From positions 1 to 20,019 of the forward strand of contig CAZYFM010000059.1 in NCBI GenBank assembly GCA_964646885.1: DNA of 20,019 bases. Direction: 5' to 3'. This DNA is from SZUA-430 sp964646885 (GTDB lineage: Bacteria > Pseudomonadota > Alphaproteobacteria > Micropepsales > Micropepsaceae). Numbering within the stretch: position 1 is the first letter of the stretch; each line of letters begins with the position of its first letter. This document shows, in pieces, positions 1 to 7,723 of this stretch. The notes below the pieces were generated by a model. The model worked only from the letters and a program-made list of their open reading frames with translations, ran no database searches and was not told where the DNA came from. The position numbers and the translations under genes were made by a program.

Positions 1-478
1 GCACGCGCTGGATCACGAACATCACGTCCGGGCGGCCGGCGTCGTATTCGTCGAACACGAGGGCGACGGGGTGCTGGAGCGCCCAGGGCAGGATGCCTTC
101 GCGGAACTCTGTCACCTGCTTGCCGTCCTTCAGGACGATCGCGTCCTTGCCGACGAGGTCGATGCGGCTGATGTGGCTGTCGAGGTTGATGCGGATACAG
201 GGCCAGTTCAGGCGTGCGGCGACCTGCTCGATGTGGGTCGACTTGCCGGTGCCGTGATAGCCCTGGACCATGACGCGGCGGTTGTGCGCAAAGCCCGCGA
301 GGATCGCGATCGTCGTGTCGCGGTCGAAGCGATAGGACGGGTCCGCGTCGGGAACATATTCGTTCGGCTTCGCGAAGCCCTTGACCTTCATGTTGATGTC
401 CAGGCCGAAGGTCTTGCGGACATCCACTGTGGTATCGGGCTGGCTTTCGATGGCCAATCCGTTCTGGTTCGTCGTCAT
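1..478 (-). CDS. cobS: Cobaltochelatase subunit CobS, N-terminal 159 residues (gene cut by window edge)
   Basis: CobS is the AAA+ ATPase subunit of the aerobic cobalt chelatase, which works with CobT and CobN to insert cobalt into hydrogenobyrinic acid diamide in cobalamin synthesis. The visible part starts at an ATG with MTTNQNG, has a Walker A motif GYHGTGKS at residues 73-80 and a Walker B-like ALVFDEYDAGRPDVMF near residues 139-154, followed by the window edge. The spacing and the phrases GFAHNRRVMVQGYHGTGKSTH and INLDSHISRIDLVGKD are typical of alphaproteobacterial CobS. The J-domain gene lies 87 bases upstream on the same strand, so the two may be co-transcribed. No strong ribosome binding site precedes the ATG. 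The C-terminal half, and cobT if present, lie outside the window. Confidence 0.93.
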   Translation of the reverse strand, partial: MTTNQNGLAIESQPDTTVDVRKTFGLDINMKVKGFAKPNEYVPDADPSYRFDRDTTIAILAGFAHNRRVMVQGYHGTGKSTHIEQVAARLNWPCIRINLDSHISRIDLVGKDAIVLKDGKQVTEFREGILPWALQHPVALVFDEYDAGRPDVMFVIQRV

Positions 479-565
479 CCGTTTGAGGCTTTCATTGGCA
501 AGTGGCTACGCGATTCTTTTACAGCCCCCAAAGGTGCGGCTGGAAGCGCGTTTGGTCACACTCGA

Positions 566-1204
566 TCACGAATAGCCGGAGGACCTGAGTTGCCCATAGG
601 CCTTGATGACCTGACGCAGACGCTCTTCCGCTCCGCGGTCGCCGCCGTTGGCGTCGGGATGGAAGCGCTTCACCAATTCCTTAAAGCGGGTTTTGACGTC
701 CTGCAAGGTTGCGTCGGGATCAAGATGAAGTGTTTCCAGAGCCGCCAGCTGCATTTTGGAGCGCTTGCGCTCGGGATTCTCGGGCTTACCGTTACGTTTG
801 TCGGCCGTGTCCGCGGCTGACCCGGTGTTCGGCCCGTCGTTAAACACGAGCGAGGGGTCGACGTAGGCCCCCCTGAAATAGAAGTTCAGCTTGGGATTGG
901 GACCGGCCGAGCGTTCGCCCAGCTTCCAGGTCGGCCGCAGGCCGGTCAGGGCCTCGCGCTGGTACTTGTCGACTTCGCCCGGCGTCATGCCGCGGAAGTA
1001 ATCCCAGGAGAGATTGTACTCGCGCACGTGGTCGAGGCAGAACCAGTAGTACTCGTTCAGGGCTGTCCGGCTTTTCGGTGCGCGGTGGTCACCGGCGTTC
1101 TCGCAGCCGGGCTTTTCGCAAAGGCGCGTGGGCTTGGTGACCGGCTGGCGCTTCACGCGCAAGTCGTTCGCCCACTTCGACGTGCCTCTTGTTCCTTCAC
1201 CCAT
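566..1204 (-). CDS. J-domain (DnaJ-like) protein with N-terminal Cys/His cluster
   Basis: This 212-residue protein is a DnaJ-family co-chaperone rather than DnaJ itself. The J domain is at the C-terminus (about residues 152-210), with the essential HPD tripeptide at 182-184 in KRFHPDANGG, so it should stimulate an Hsp70 (DnaK) ATPase. The N-terminal half has C29, C34, C56 and H59 (CEKPGC and FCLDHV), which could bind one zinc ion; that is an inference from spacing. It lacks the Gly/Phe region and the four CxxCxGxG repeats of DnaJ. The ATG has GGAG four bases upstream. It lies between divergent bolA and downstream cobS, an arrangement I recall from alphaproteobacteria. The client protein is unknown. 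Confidence 0.85.
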   Translation of the reverse strand: MGEGTRGTSKWANDLRVKRQPVTKPTRLCEKPGCENAGDHRAPKSRTALNEYYWFCLDHVREYNLSWDYFRGMTPGEVDKYQREALTGLRPTWKLGERSAGPNPKLNFYFRGAYVDPSLVFNDGPNTGSAADTADKRNGKPENPERKRSKMQLAALETLHLDPDATLQDVKTRFKELVKRFHPDANGGDRGAEERLRQVIKAYGQLRSSGYS

Positions 1205-1293
1205 AGCGCTCCGAGTATCCCGAACGAAGGTAAAGAAGACAAGAAAACCTCTTGCTTGACTTTGGGCGTTTTGTTGCTCAAGTCAGCCTCATC

Positions 1294-1572
1294 ATGCGCG
1301 TGGCAGAAACCATAAAGTCCAAGCTCGAGGCCGCGTTTTCGCCGGTCTCGCTCGTCGTCGAGGACGAGTCCCACAGGCATGCCGGGCATGCCGGCGCGCG
1401 GCCGGAAGGCGAAACCCATTTCCGTGTTGCGATCGTGTCGGCGGCGTTTGCGGGGCTGAGCCGCGTGGAGCGGCAGCGGCGTGTCCATGCCGTGCTGGCG
1501 GAGGAGCTCAGCACGCGTGTCCACGCCCTGAGCCTCAGCCTGTCGGCTCCCGACGAGGGACGCGGCGGCTGA
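1294..1572 (+). CDS. bolA: BolA family protein
   Basis: BolA proteins are small class II KH-like fold proteins that pair with monothiol glutaredoxins and act in iron-sulfur cluster handling, stress response and cell-shape control. The 92-residue product begins MRVAETIKSKLEAAF and has the family hallmarks: a HRHAGHAG segment (residues 27-34), ETHFRVAIVS in the beta region, and the C-terminal helix RVERQRRVHAVLAEEL followed by HALSLSL. Length is normal. I chose the ATG at 1294 because the family usually starts with this (M)R-x-x-x-I-x-x-K-L helix; an in-frame TTG at 1252 would add 14 residues unlike the family. It diverges from the J-domain gene and converges with the CNNM/CBS gene, ending six bases from that stop codon. 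Confidence 0.92.
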   Translation: MRVAETIKSKLEAAFSPVSLVVEDESHRHAGHAGARPEGETHFRVAIVSAAFAGLSRVERQRRVHAVLAEELSTRVHALSLSLSAPDEGRGG

Positions 1573-1578
1573 CGGCGG

Positions 1579-2913
1579 TCAGGCGCCCGGCGCCGGTGCC
1601 TTTGACGGGTCGGCAATCGGCGTCACGCGGATGCCCGTGATCTGCAGGCGCTGCTTGCGCAGGATCTCGAACTTGAAGCCATGGAACGAGAAGACCTGGC
1701 CCACCTCGGGAATGGTCTGCGCCTCGTGGATCACGAGGCCGGCGACTGTGGTTGCTTCCTCGTCCGGCAGGTTCCAGCTCATCACGCGGTTCAGTTCGCG
1801 GATCGTGACCCAGCCATCGACATTGGTCGTGCCGTCGGGCTGCGGGCGCACGCCGGAGACGGGAACGTCATGCTCGTCGCGGATTTCGCCGACGATTTCC
1901 TCGAGGATGTCCTCGAGCGTGATGAGGCCCTTGAGGGCGCCATACTCGTCGATGACAAGGGCGAAGTGCGTGCGGCGCTGCAGGAAGGCGCGCAGCTGGT
2001 CGGTCAGTGTCGACGTCTCGGGGATGAACCAGGGCTTGGCGATCAGCGAGGCGATGTTCAGCGCGCGGATGTTGCCCTGCGCGCGGGACAGGGCCCGCAG
2101 AAGGTCCTTGGCATGTAGCACGCCGATGATGTTGTCGCTGTCGCCCCTGTAGACGGGCAGGCGCGTGTGCGGCTGGGTGAGCACGCGCTCGATGATTTCC
2201 TCGGAGGGCAGGTCCGCATCGATCATCGTGATGTTCTTGCGATGGATCATGACGTCGGAGACCTGCAGTTCCTTCAGGTCGAGGATGCCGCCGAGCATGT
2301 TGCGGTCCGTCGTCTGCACCGCGCCCTCCTTGTGGTGGAGGTCGATGGCGCCGCGCAGTTCCTCGTGGGCGGCTTCCTCGCGGTCCTCGACGAGGCCCTG
2401 CGACTTCACGCCGATGGTGCGCAGCATGGCCGACACCAGAAGGCCGACCGTGGCCACAATCGGGGAGAAGACGAGCGCGCAGGCGCGCACGGCCCCTGCA
2501 ATGCGCAGCGCCACGCCATCCGCATTCGTGATGGCATAGGTCTTGGGAAGCACTTCACAGAACACGAGTACCATCGCCGTGGTGATGATGGTTGCAATGG
2601 CGACGCCGGCGTCTCCGAATATCGAAAGCAGGACGCTGGTCACGAGTGCAGACGAGGCAATGTTGACGAACGTGTTTCCCAGCAGCACCGCGCCAACCAT
2701 TCTCTCGCGGTTCACGAACAGCCAGTTGACGTGTCGCGCGCGCTTCTCGCCTTCCTTTTCAAGCTGGAACATCCGGGCGCGGGATGCAGCGGTCAGTGCC
2801 GTTTCGGATGCGGAGAAGAAGGCGGAGAACAGCATCAGGATCAATGTCATCAGGACCGAGAACACCAGGTCCATGCTGGACAGGGCTTGGGTGGTAGCGG
2901 CTGCGTCTTCCAT
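1579..2913 (-). CDS. CNNM/CBS-domain membrane protein (HlyC/CorC family)
   Basis: This 444-residue inner-membrane protein has the full three-part family layout. A DUF21/CNNM transmembrane domain covers about residues 15-195, with SASETA at 34-39 and the conserved CEVLPKT at 119-125. Two CBS domains follow at about 214-275 and 285-340 (LPVYRGDSDNIIGVLHAKDLL and FALVIDEYGALKGLITLEDILEEIVGEI). A CorC_HlyC C-terminal domain lies at about 355-432. Related proteins are linked to magnesium or cobalt transport (CorB/CorC, CNNM), while the old 'hemolysin' label is weakly supported; the substrate here cannot be read from sequence. It lies 35 bases downstream of aroB on the same strand and probably ends the aroK-aroB operon. 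M14 is an alternative start. Confidence 0.92.
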   Translation of the reverse strand: MEDAAATTQALSSMDLVFSVLMTLILMLFSAFFSASETALTAASRARMFQLEKEGEKRARHVNWLFVNRERMVGAVLLGNTFVNIASSALVTSVLLSIFGDAGVAIATIITTAMVLVFCEVLPKTYAITNADGVALRIAGAVRACALVFSPIVATVGLLVSAMLRTIGVKSQGLVEDREEAAHEELRGAIDLHHKEGAVQTTDRNMLGGILDLKELQVSDVMIHRKNITMIDADLPSEEIIERVLTQPHTRLPVYRGDSDNIIGVLHAKDLLRALSRAQGNIRALNIASLIAKPWFIPETSTLTDQLRAFLQRRTHFALVIDEYGALKGLITLEDILEEIVGEIRDEHDVPVSGVRPQPDGTTNVDGWVTIRELNRVMSWNLPDEEATTVAGLVIHEAQTIPEVGQVFSFHGFKFEILRKQRLQITGIRVTPIADPSKAPAPGA

Positions 2914-2948
2914 GGCGATGCGTCTTTTCCGGTGGAGGCGGGGGTGAG

Positions 2949-4061
2949 TTACTGCTTCAGTATGTCGGCGAGATAGCTGCGCACGACGGCTTCGTCGACA
3001 TTGTGCTCGATGAAGGACTGGCCAATGCCGCGCGCAAGGATCAGCGTGAGCTTGCCGTCCTTCGCCTTCTTGTCCTGCAGCATCATCTGGACGAAATCAT
3101 CCGGCCCGGCGCCCAGGTCCGGCAGGTCCTTCACTGATGCAGGAAGGCCGGCCTGGGCAAAGAGCTGGTGCACGCGCGCGGCGGTCCCGCGTTCGCAGAG
3201 CTTCATCCGCTCGGACAGTTCAAAGGCCATGACGCAGCCGACCGCGACGGCCTCACCGTGCAGGATGCGTCCGGTGAAATTCATGCAGGCCTCGATCGCG
3301 TGTCCAAAGGTGTGGCCGAGGTTCAGCAGGGCGCGCTGCCCTGCCTCGCGTTCGTCCGCTTCGACCACACGGGCTTTCATGCTGCACGAGGTGATGATTG
3401 CGCGAGTACGTTCGGGCCCGGGGCCCGCAAGGATGCGCTCGACATTGCTGCCCAGCCATGCTGCGAAGGATGCGTCCGAGATCAGGCCGTATTTCAGCAC
3501 CTCGGCATAGCCGGCCCTCAACTCCCGAATGGGCAACGTTGCCAGCACGGCCGTGTCGGCCAGCACGAGGACGGGCTGGTGGAAGAGACCTACCAGGTTC
3601 TTGCCCTGCGGCGTGTCGATGGCGGTCTTTCCGCCTACGGATGAATCGACCTGGGAGAGAAGCGTCGTGGGCACCTGCACATAGTCAAGGCCGCGCTTGA
3701 CGATGCCGGCGGCGAAGCCCGCGAGGTCGCCCACAACGCCACCACCCAGCGCGATGATCAGTTCGCTGCGCTCGAGGTTGGCTTCCAGCATCCGCGTCAC
3801 CACGCGCTCGAGCATGGCGAAGCTCTTGCTGGCTTCACCCGGCGGCAGCACCATGTCGATGCACTGGATGCCTGCTGCCGACAGCGACTGCCTGAGCGGC
3901 TGCAGGTGATGCCTGGCGACGTTTTCGTCGGTGACGATGAAGGCGCGACGTGTCTTGCGCAGGCGGGTGATTTCGCTTCCGGCGTCGGCGAGCACGCCAG
4001 CGCCGACCACGATGTCGTAGGCGCGGCCCGACAGGTCCACGCGCAGTCGTTCGGTCGTCAT
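2949..4061 (-). CDS. aroB: 3-dehydroquinate synthase
   Basis: AroB converts DAHP to 3-dehydroquinate, the second step of the shikimate pathway, using NAD and a divalent metal in the cytoplasm. The 370-residue protein has the NAD-binding GGGVVGDLAGF at 106-116, the active-site segments VGGKTAID (K145) and GKNLVG (K154), and GYAEVLKYGL with E187. NLGHTFGH (H250) and LHGEAVAVG (H268) complete the metal-ligand set expected from characterised enzymes. Length is typical. The ATG overlaps the aroK stop as ATGA, so translation is probably coupled to aroK. The adjacent CNNM/CBS gene follows after 35 bases. Confidence 0.97.
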   Translation of the reverse strand: MTTERLRVDLSGRAYDIVVGAGVLADAGSEITRLRKTRRAFIVTDENVARHHLQPLRQSLSAAGIQCIDMVLPPGEASKSFAMLERVVTRMLEANLERSELIIALGGGVVGDLAGFAAGIVKRGLDYVQVPTTLLSQVDSSVGGKTAIDTPQGKNLVGLFHQPVLVLADTAVLATLPIRELRAGYAEVLKYGLISDASFAAWLGSNVERILAGPGPERTRAIITSCSMKARVVEADEREAGQRALLNLGHTFGHAIEACMNFTGRILHGEAVAVGCVMAFELSERMKLCERGTAARVHQLFAQAGLPASVKDLPDLGAGPDDFVQMMLQDKKAKDGKLTLILARGIGQSFIEHNVDEAVVRSYLADILKQ

Positions 4062-4633
4062 GTCCTTGTTCTCTCGTAGAGCGCGGCGAGTTCCACCAGG
4101 ATCTGCTGGACCACCGCATCATGCGGACCGCCGCTGGAGTCGATCGTGATGTCGGCCTGCGCATAGATCGGGTAGCGCTCGTTCATCAGGCGCTGCATCG
4201 TGCCGCGCGGATCGGCCGTCTTGAGGAGCGGGCGCGTCTGGCGCTTCGAGACGCGGGCCATCAGCAGGTCGAGTTCGGCGCGCAGCCAGACCGAGATGCC
4301 CTGGCGCTTGATGATGTCGCGTGTGGTCGGATCCATGAAGGCGCCGCCGCCGGTGGCCAGCACGTGCTTGGGTCCTGCGAGCAGGCGGGCGATGACGCGT
4401 CGCTCACCCTCGCGGAAGGCCGGTTCGCCATAGCGTTCGAAGAAGTCCGAGATGGTGCAGCCCGCGGCCTGCTCGATCTCGTGATCAGCGTCGTAGAAGG
4501 GAAGCCCCAGCGCGGAGGCGAGGCGCCGGCCGACCGTGCTCTTGCCGGCTCCCATCAATCCCACGAGGACAATGGCGCGCTTCTCCACGGGCGGCGGCGC
4601 TTCGCATTGACCTGTGTGTTCCTGCGGTTGCAT
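4058..4633 (-). CDS. aroK: Shikimate kinase
   Basis: Shikimate kinase phosphorylates shikimate with ATP in aromatic amino acid synthesis. With the start chosen here the protein has 191 residues: Walker A GLMGAGKS at 25-32, the shikimate-binding YDADHEIE around 47-54, the GGGAF motif at 95-99, and the lid region KRQTRPLL at 130-137. The open frame extends upstream to 4738, with an ATG at 4660 and further sequence rich in Gly and Pro. I prefer the ATG at 4633 because the upstream residues do not resemble the family, no ribosome binding site precedes 4660, and the longer form would overlap the divergent gene at 4721. It is the first gene of the aroK-aroB-CNNM/CBS operon. Confidence 0.95.
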   Translation of the reverse strand: MQPQEHTGQCEAPPPVEKRAIVLVGLMGAGKSTVGRRLASALGLPFYDADHEIEQAAGCTISDFFERYGEPAFREGERRVIARLLAGPKHVLATGGGAFMDPTTRDIIKRQGISVWLRAELDLLMARVSKRQTRPLLKTADPRGTMQRLMNERYPIYAQADITIDSSGGPHDAVVQQILVELAALYERTRT

Positions 4634-4720
4634 CTTGTGTGTTCCACTTGGAATCAGCATGTACAGGAACCGGCGGGGTCCTGCCAGAGACAGAAATCCG
4701 CCACTGAGGGGCCCCACAGC

Positions 4721-4909
4721 ATGCGTCGCAGGCGTCAATTCCGCGATTTTAACCGACCGAGCGGCTTTGTTCAGCTTGGCCGGATGTTCGCCGCTGCCGT
4801 AATACTACTGGCAATCGGCGCCGGCGGGTTGGCCTATTACGGGTCCACGCTGCAGCCACAGCGCCACAAGGTGGAAAAGGTTCTGTCCGATGACAGGTTC
4901 CCGCGTTAA
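4721..4909 (+). CDS. Small single-pass membrane protein, unknown function
   Basis: This 62-residue protein has a basic N-terminus (MRRRRQFRDFNR), one hydrophobic helix at about residues 20-41 (FAAAVILLAIGAGGLAYYG) and a polar tail ending SDDRFPR. The positive-inside rule suggests the N-terminus is cytoplasmic and the tail periplasmic. The ATG has GAGGGG nine bases upstream (4706-4711), which sets this start; the longer in-frame extension to 4121 is antisense to aroK and is not real. Its last 20 bases overlap the following exported-protein gene, so the two are probably translated together and may work together at the membrane. I do not recognise the family. Confidence 0.7.
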   Translation: MRRRRQFRDFNRPSGFVQLGRMFAAAVILLAIGAGGLAYYGSTLQPQRHKVEKVLSDDRFPR

Positions 4910-6722
4910 GGTTTTCGGCGCCGTCCTCACAAGCGTCCTCAGCGTTTCGAATTTTGCCCATGCCGAGGAGAGCACGGCTTCCGGCGCTCCACGCGGGCTG
5001 GGTCCCGCGACGACGTCGACTGCGCCGTCCATTCCAGCCGACGAACCTGCCAGCGTGCCTGACGCGGAAGCGCCGCCACCGCCTGCGCCGCGGACCGAGG
5101 AGGTCCTGCCGGACCAGGTTGGCAAGCCCAGCGGGCCGAAAGTGACCGTCAGCGGCCTTGACGAGATCGATCCGTCGGGTGCCGGTATCCTAGATGGTTC
5201 GAGCGGAGGACTGCCCAGCAACATCTACGCTGGCAGCCCGCGCGCAGCGATCGTTGCGCGCATTGCGCAGCTGCCTGCGGCTCCGAACTCGCCGGCGATG
5301 CAGTCGCTGCTGCGACGCGTCCTGCTCAGTTCGACCAAGCCTCCCGCAGGCACGACGCCGCCTGACGAACCTTCGATGCTGGCCCAGCGCCTGCGCAAGC
5401 TCGTCGCCGGCGGACGGATCGCGGAAGCTGCGATGCTGGGCGCGCAGAGCGGACGTGATGACCGCTTCGCCCGTCAGACCTGGGCCGAGGCGCTGCTGCT
5501 TCAGGGACGGGACAATGATGCATGCGGTGACGCCACGTCACTGCGCCAGTCGCTGAGTGACGAGTTCTGGATCAAGCTGCGCGCCTATTGCTATCTCGCC
5601 GAGGGCGATACATCGGCTGCCACGCTGACGATCGATGTGATGCGCGAGCGCGGCATCTCCGACGACGTGTTTTTCAACCTGGCGAGCGTGCTCACCGACG
5701 GCAGCAAGGCCAAGGTGGATGCGTTGCCTGCTCCCGGTGCGATCCACGTGGCGCTGCTGAACCGGACGCGGACCCCGGTTCCGGCGTCGCTGGCCGGATG
5801 GCTGCCGGCGCGCAATGTCTTCCTTACGGGCAGTGATGCAGCCTCGAAGCTCGTGGCGCTCGAGCGTGCTGCAACAGCGGGCCTTGCCTCCGTCGAGGAA
5901 CTTGTCGACGCCTACAACGCGGAAGGCTTCACGCCCGACCAGCATGATGACCCTGAAGAGTGGGCGCCGAAGATGAGCCCGACGCAGGCGAATGCGCTTT
6001 ACTTCCAGGCGATCGAGCGGCGCACGCGGCCAGCTGCGCGTGCGGCAGCCTTTGCCGCAGCGCTTGAGCGCGCGGACGCGCAGAACCGCTTCGCGCTGTT
6101 TGCGCAGGCGAGTCGCACCATGGCGCGGCAAATGCCGGCCGTCGCCGAGACGGCGTGGCTGGCGCCTGCGATCATGCGTGTGCTGCTCTACAACGGTGAT
6201 GCAAAGCAGGCGGCGCAGTGGCTTGCCATGATGACGTCGCCAACCGACGTGCCAACCGTCAATGCGATGCGCATCCATTCGGCGATTGTCTATCCGTCGG
6301 CCGAGAACCTGGCGCATCTTCCGCAGGCGCTGGAATGGCTTGGCGAAAACGCGCTGAAGGCTGGCGGCTCGAAGGACTGGCTGATGGCGCGGGCGCTGCG
6401 CGAAGTGCCGCTGCTCGACGCGCTGGGCTACACGATCCCGCCGCAGGCGCAGTGGGCGCTGACGGCTGCGCCGCCGCAGGCGCCTCTGCAGGGTGCTGCG
6501 GGCGAAGCTGCCACGGCGATGACGCGCTCGGCCTACCAGCAACGCGTCGGCGAAACGGTGCTCAACGTCCTGGTGGCGCTGGGCGCTCCGGGACCTGCAA
6601 AGGCGCCGGTGTCCGTCGTCGCGCGGTCCGTTGACGCCTTGGCAACGATTGGCATGCGAGATGAAGCGAGGGCAATTGCGGCTGAAGCCGTGCTCGGTTC
6701 ATCCATGCGGCCATCGAAATGA
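4890..6722 (+). CDS. Exported helical-repeat protein, unknown function
   Basis: The 610-residue product starts with a signal peptide (MTGSRVKVFGAVLTSVLSVSNFAHA, predicted cleavage near residue 25) and no lipobox. A Pro/Ala-rich linker follows to about residue 80. The rest is rich in Ala, Leu and Arg and reads as a long alpha-helical array, for example residues 150-260 (QRLRKLVAGGRIAEAAMLGAQSG, QTWAEALLLQGRDNDAC). This resembles a TPR/SEL1-like solenoid, but I see no strict TPR consensus, so this is inference. The start has AAAAGG at 4875-4880. It overlaps the small membrane-protein gene upstream by 20 bases and xerD downstream by ATGA. A periplasmic or envelope-associated scaffold is likely; the partner is unknown. 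Confidence 0.8.
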   Translation: MTGSRVKVFGAVLTSVLSVSNFAHAEESTASGAPRGLGPATTSTAPSIPADEPASVPDAEAPPPPAPRTEEVLPDQVGKPSGPKVTVSGLDEIDPSGAGILDGSSGGLPSNIYAGSPRAAIVARIAQLPAAPNSPAMQSLLRRVLLSSTKPPAGTTPPDEPSMLAQRLRKLVAGGRIAEAAMLGAQSGRDDRFARQTWAEALLLQGRDNDACGDATSLRQSLSDEFWIKLRAYCYLAEGDTSAATLTIDVMRERGISDDVFFNLASVLTDGSKAKVDALPAPGAIHVALLNRTRTPVPASLAGWLPARNVFLTGSDAASKLVALERAATAGLASVEELVDAYNAEGFTPDQHDDPEEWAPKMSPTQANALYFQAIERRTRPAARAAAFAAALERADAQNRFALFAQASRTMARQMPAVAETAWLAPAIMRVLLYNGDAKQAAQWLAMMTSPTDVPTVNAMRIHSAIVYPSAENLAHLPQALEWLGENALKAGGSKDWLMARALREVPLLDALGYTIPPQAQWALTAAPPQAPLQGAAGEAATAMTRSAYQQRVGETVLNVLVALGAPGPAKAPVSVVARSVDALATIGMRDEARAIAAEAVLGSSMRPSK

Positions 6723-7651
6723 ATGCAAAGCCTGACCAGGGACTTTATCACCTCGAAGCCTTCCTTGAGATGATGAGTGCGGAGCGTGGCGCTTCCGTGC
6801 ACACGCTCGACGCCTATCGCCGTGACCTCGTCGACTTCAGGGCGTTCCTGTCGGCGCGTTCGGTGCCGCTGCAGAAAGCGTCCGCGGACGACATCCGCTC
6901 GTTCCTCGCGTCCCTTTCTCAGGCCGGACTGTCGGCGGCGACGCAGGCGCGCCGCCTCTCGGCCATCAAGCAGCTCTTCCGCTTCTTCCTGGACGAGGAC
7001 GTGCGCAAGGATGACCCGACTTCCATCATCGAGGCGCCCAGGCGTGGGCGTCCGTTGCCGAAGGTCGTCAGCGAAGACCAGACGCAGGCGCTGATCGCTG
7101 CTGCCGCCGGCATGGAGGGTCCGGAGGCGGTGCGCCTCCTGTGCATCATCGAACTGCTCTATGCGTCGGGATTGCGCGTGTCCGAACTTGTGTCGCTTCC
7201 CATGAATGCCGTCGCGGGTGAACGGAAGATGCTTCTCGTTCGCGGCAAGGGCGGCAAGGAGCGTCTTGTGCCCCTGGGAGCTCCCGCGCGTGAAGCGATC
7301 AAGGCTTATCTTGCCGTGCGCGAGCGCTTTCTTCCGCCGCTCGAGAAGGCGCAGCGGTTCCTGTTCCCCTCGCGCGGTGTCGAAGGCCATCTGACCCGGC
7401 GTCGTGTCGGGCAACTCATGAAGGACCTTGCGGTGCAGGCCGGCGTCGATCCGGCGCACCTTTCACCCCACGTCCTGCGTCATGCCTTTGCCAGCCATCT
7501 CGTCGCACATGGGGCAGACCTGAGGAGCGTGCAACAGCTGTTGGGGCATGCCGACATTGCAACAACCCAGATTTATACGCACGTTCAGGATGAACGGTTA
7601 AGGCGCCTAGTGGCGGAAAAGCACCCTTTGGCCCTCCGCCGAAGTCGTTGA
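6719..7651 (+). CDS. xerD: Site-specific tyrosine recombinase XerD
   Basis: XerD works with XerC at the chromosomal dif site to resolve chromosome dimers at division under FtsK control. The 310-residue protein has an N-terminal SAM-like core-binding domain (about 8-95, with LDAYRRDLVDF and LSAIKQLFRFFL) and a C-terminal catalytic domain. The full catalytic set is visible: R153 (SGLRVSEL), K177 (GKGGKER), H251 and R254 (HVLRHAFASHL), H277 (LLGHADIATTQ) and nucleophile Y286 (IYTH). Length and motifs fit chromosomal Xer rather than a phage integrase, although XerC versus XerD rests on overall resemblance. It starts on an ATGA overlap with the upstream exported-protein gene. No att site or cargo accompanies it. 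Confidence 0.93.
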   Translation: MNAKPDQGLYHLEAFLEMMSAERGASVHTLDAYRRDLVDFRAFLSARSVPLQKASADDIRSFLASLSQAGLSAATQARRLSAIKQLFRFFLDEDVRKDDPTSIIEAPRRGRPLPKVVSEDQTQALIAAAAGMEGPEAVRLLCIIELLYASGLRVSELVSLPMNAVAGERKMLLVRGKGGKERLVPLGAPAREAIKAYLAVRERFLPPLEKAQRFLFPSRGVEGHLTRRRVGQLMKDLAVQAGVDPAHLSPHVLRHAFASHLVAHGADLRSVQQLLGHADIATTQIYTHVQDERLRRLVAEKHPLALRRSR

Positions 7652-7698
7652 CTGTGCAGTGCAGCGAGCCTAGCTTCCCGGCCTCGCGGAGAGGGAGT

Positions 7699-7716
7699 CC
7701 CTGCCAATCTGCAGGG
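7699..7716 (+). promoter_or_regulatory. Hairpin covering the likely ribosome binding site of mcl1
   Basis: CCCTGC (7699-7704), a six-base loop and GCAGGG (7711-7716) form a perfect 6-bp stem. The best Shine-Dalgarno candidate for mcl1 is the AGGG at 7713-7716, seven bases before the ATG, so it lies inside the 3' arm. Another purine run (GAGAGGGAG, 7689-7697) is too far upstream. The stem could limit translation; whether it does is inference. Confidence 0.4.
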
Positions 7717-7723
7717 CATGTAA

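Noticed and set aside
1252..1293. Longer bolA starting at TTG 1252
   Set aside because: The extra 14 residues do not resemble BolA, and the ATG at 1294 gives the family-typical start.
2167..2976. Plus-strand open frame opposite the CNNM/CBS gene
   Set aside because: Mirror frame of a gene with all expected domains, with no signal of its own.
5538..6542. Minus-strand open frame opposite the 610-residue exported protein
   Set aside because: Arg-rich translation with no domain and no suitable start; a shadow of the plus-strand gene.
6719..7651. Integrase of a genomic island
   Set aside because: The protein matches chromosomal XerD in length and motifs, sits in a housekeeping neighbourhood, and has no att repeat or tRNA next to it.
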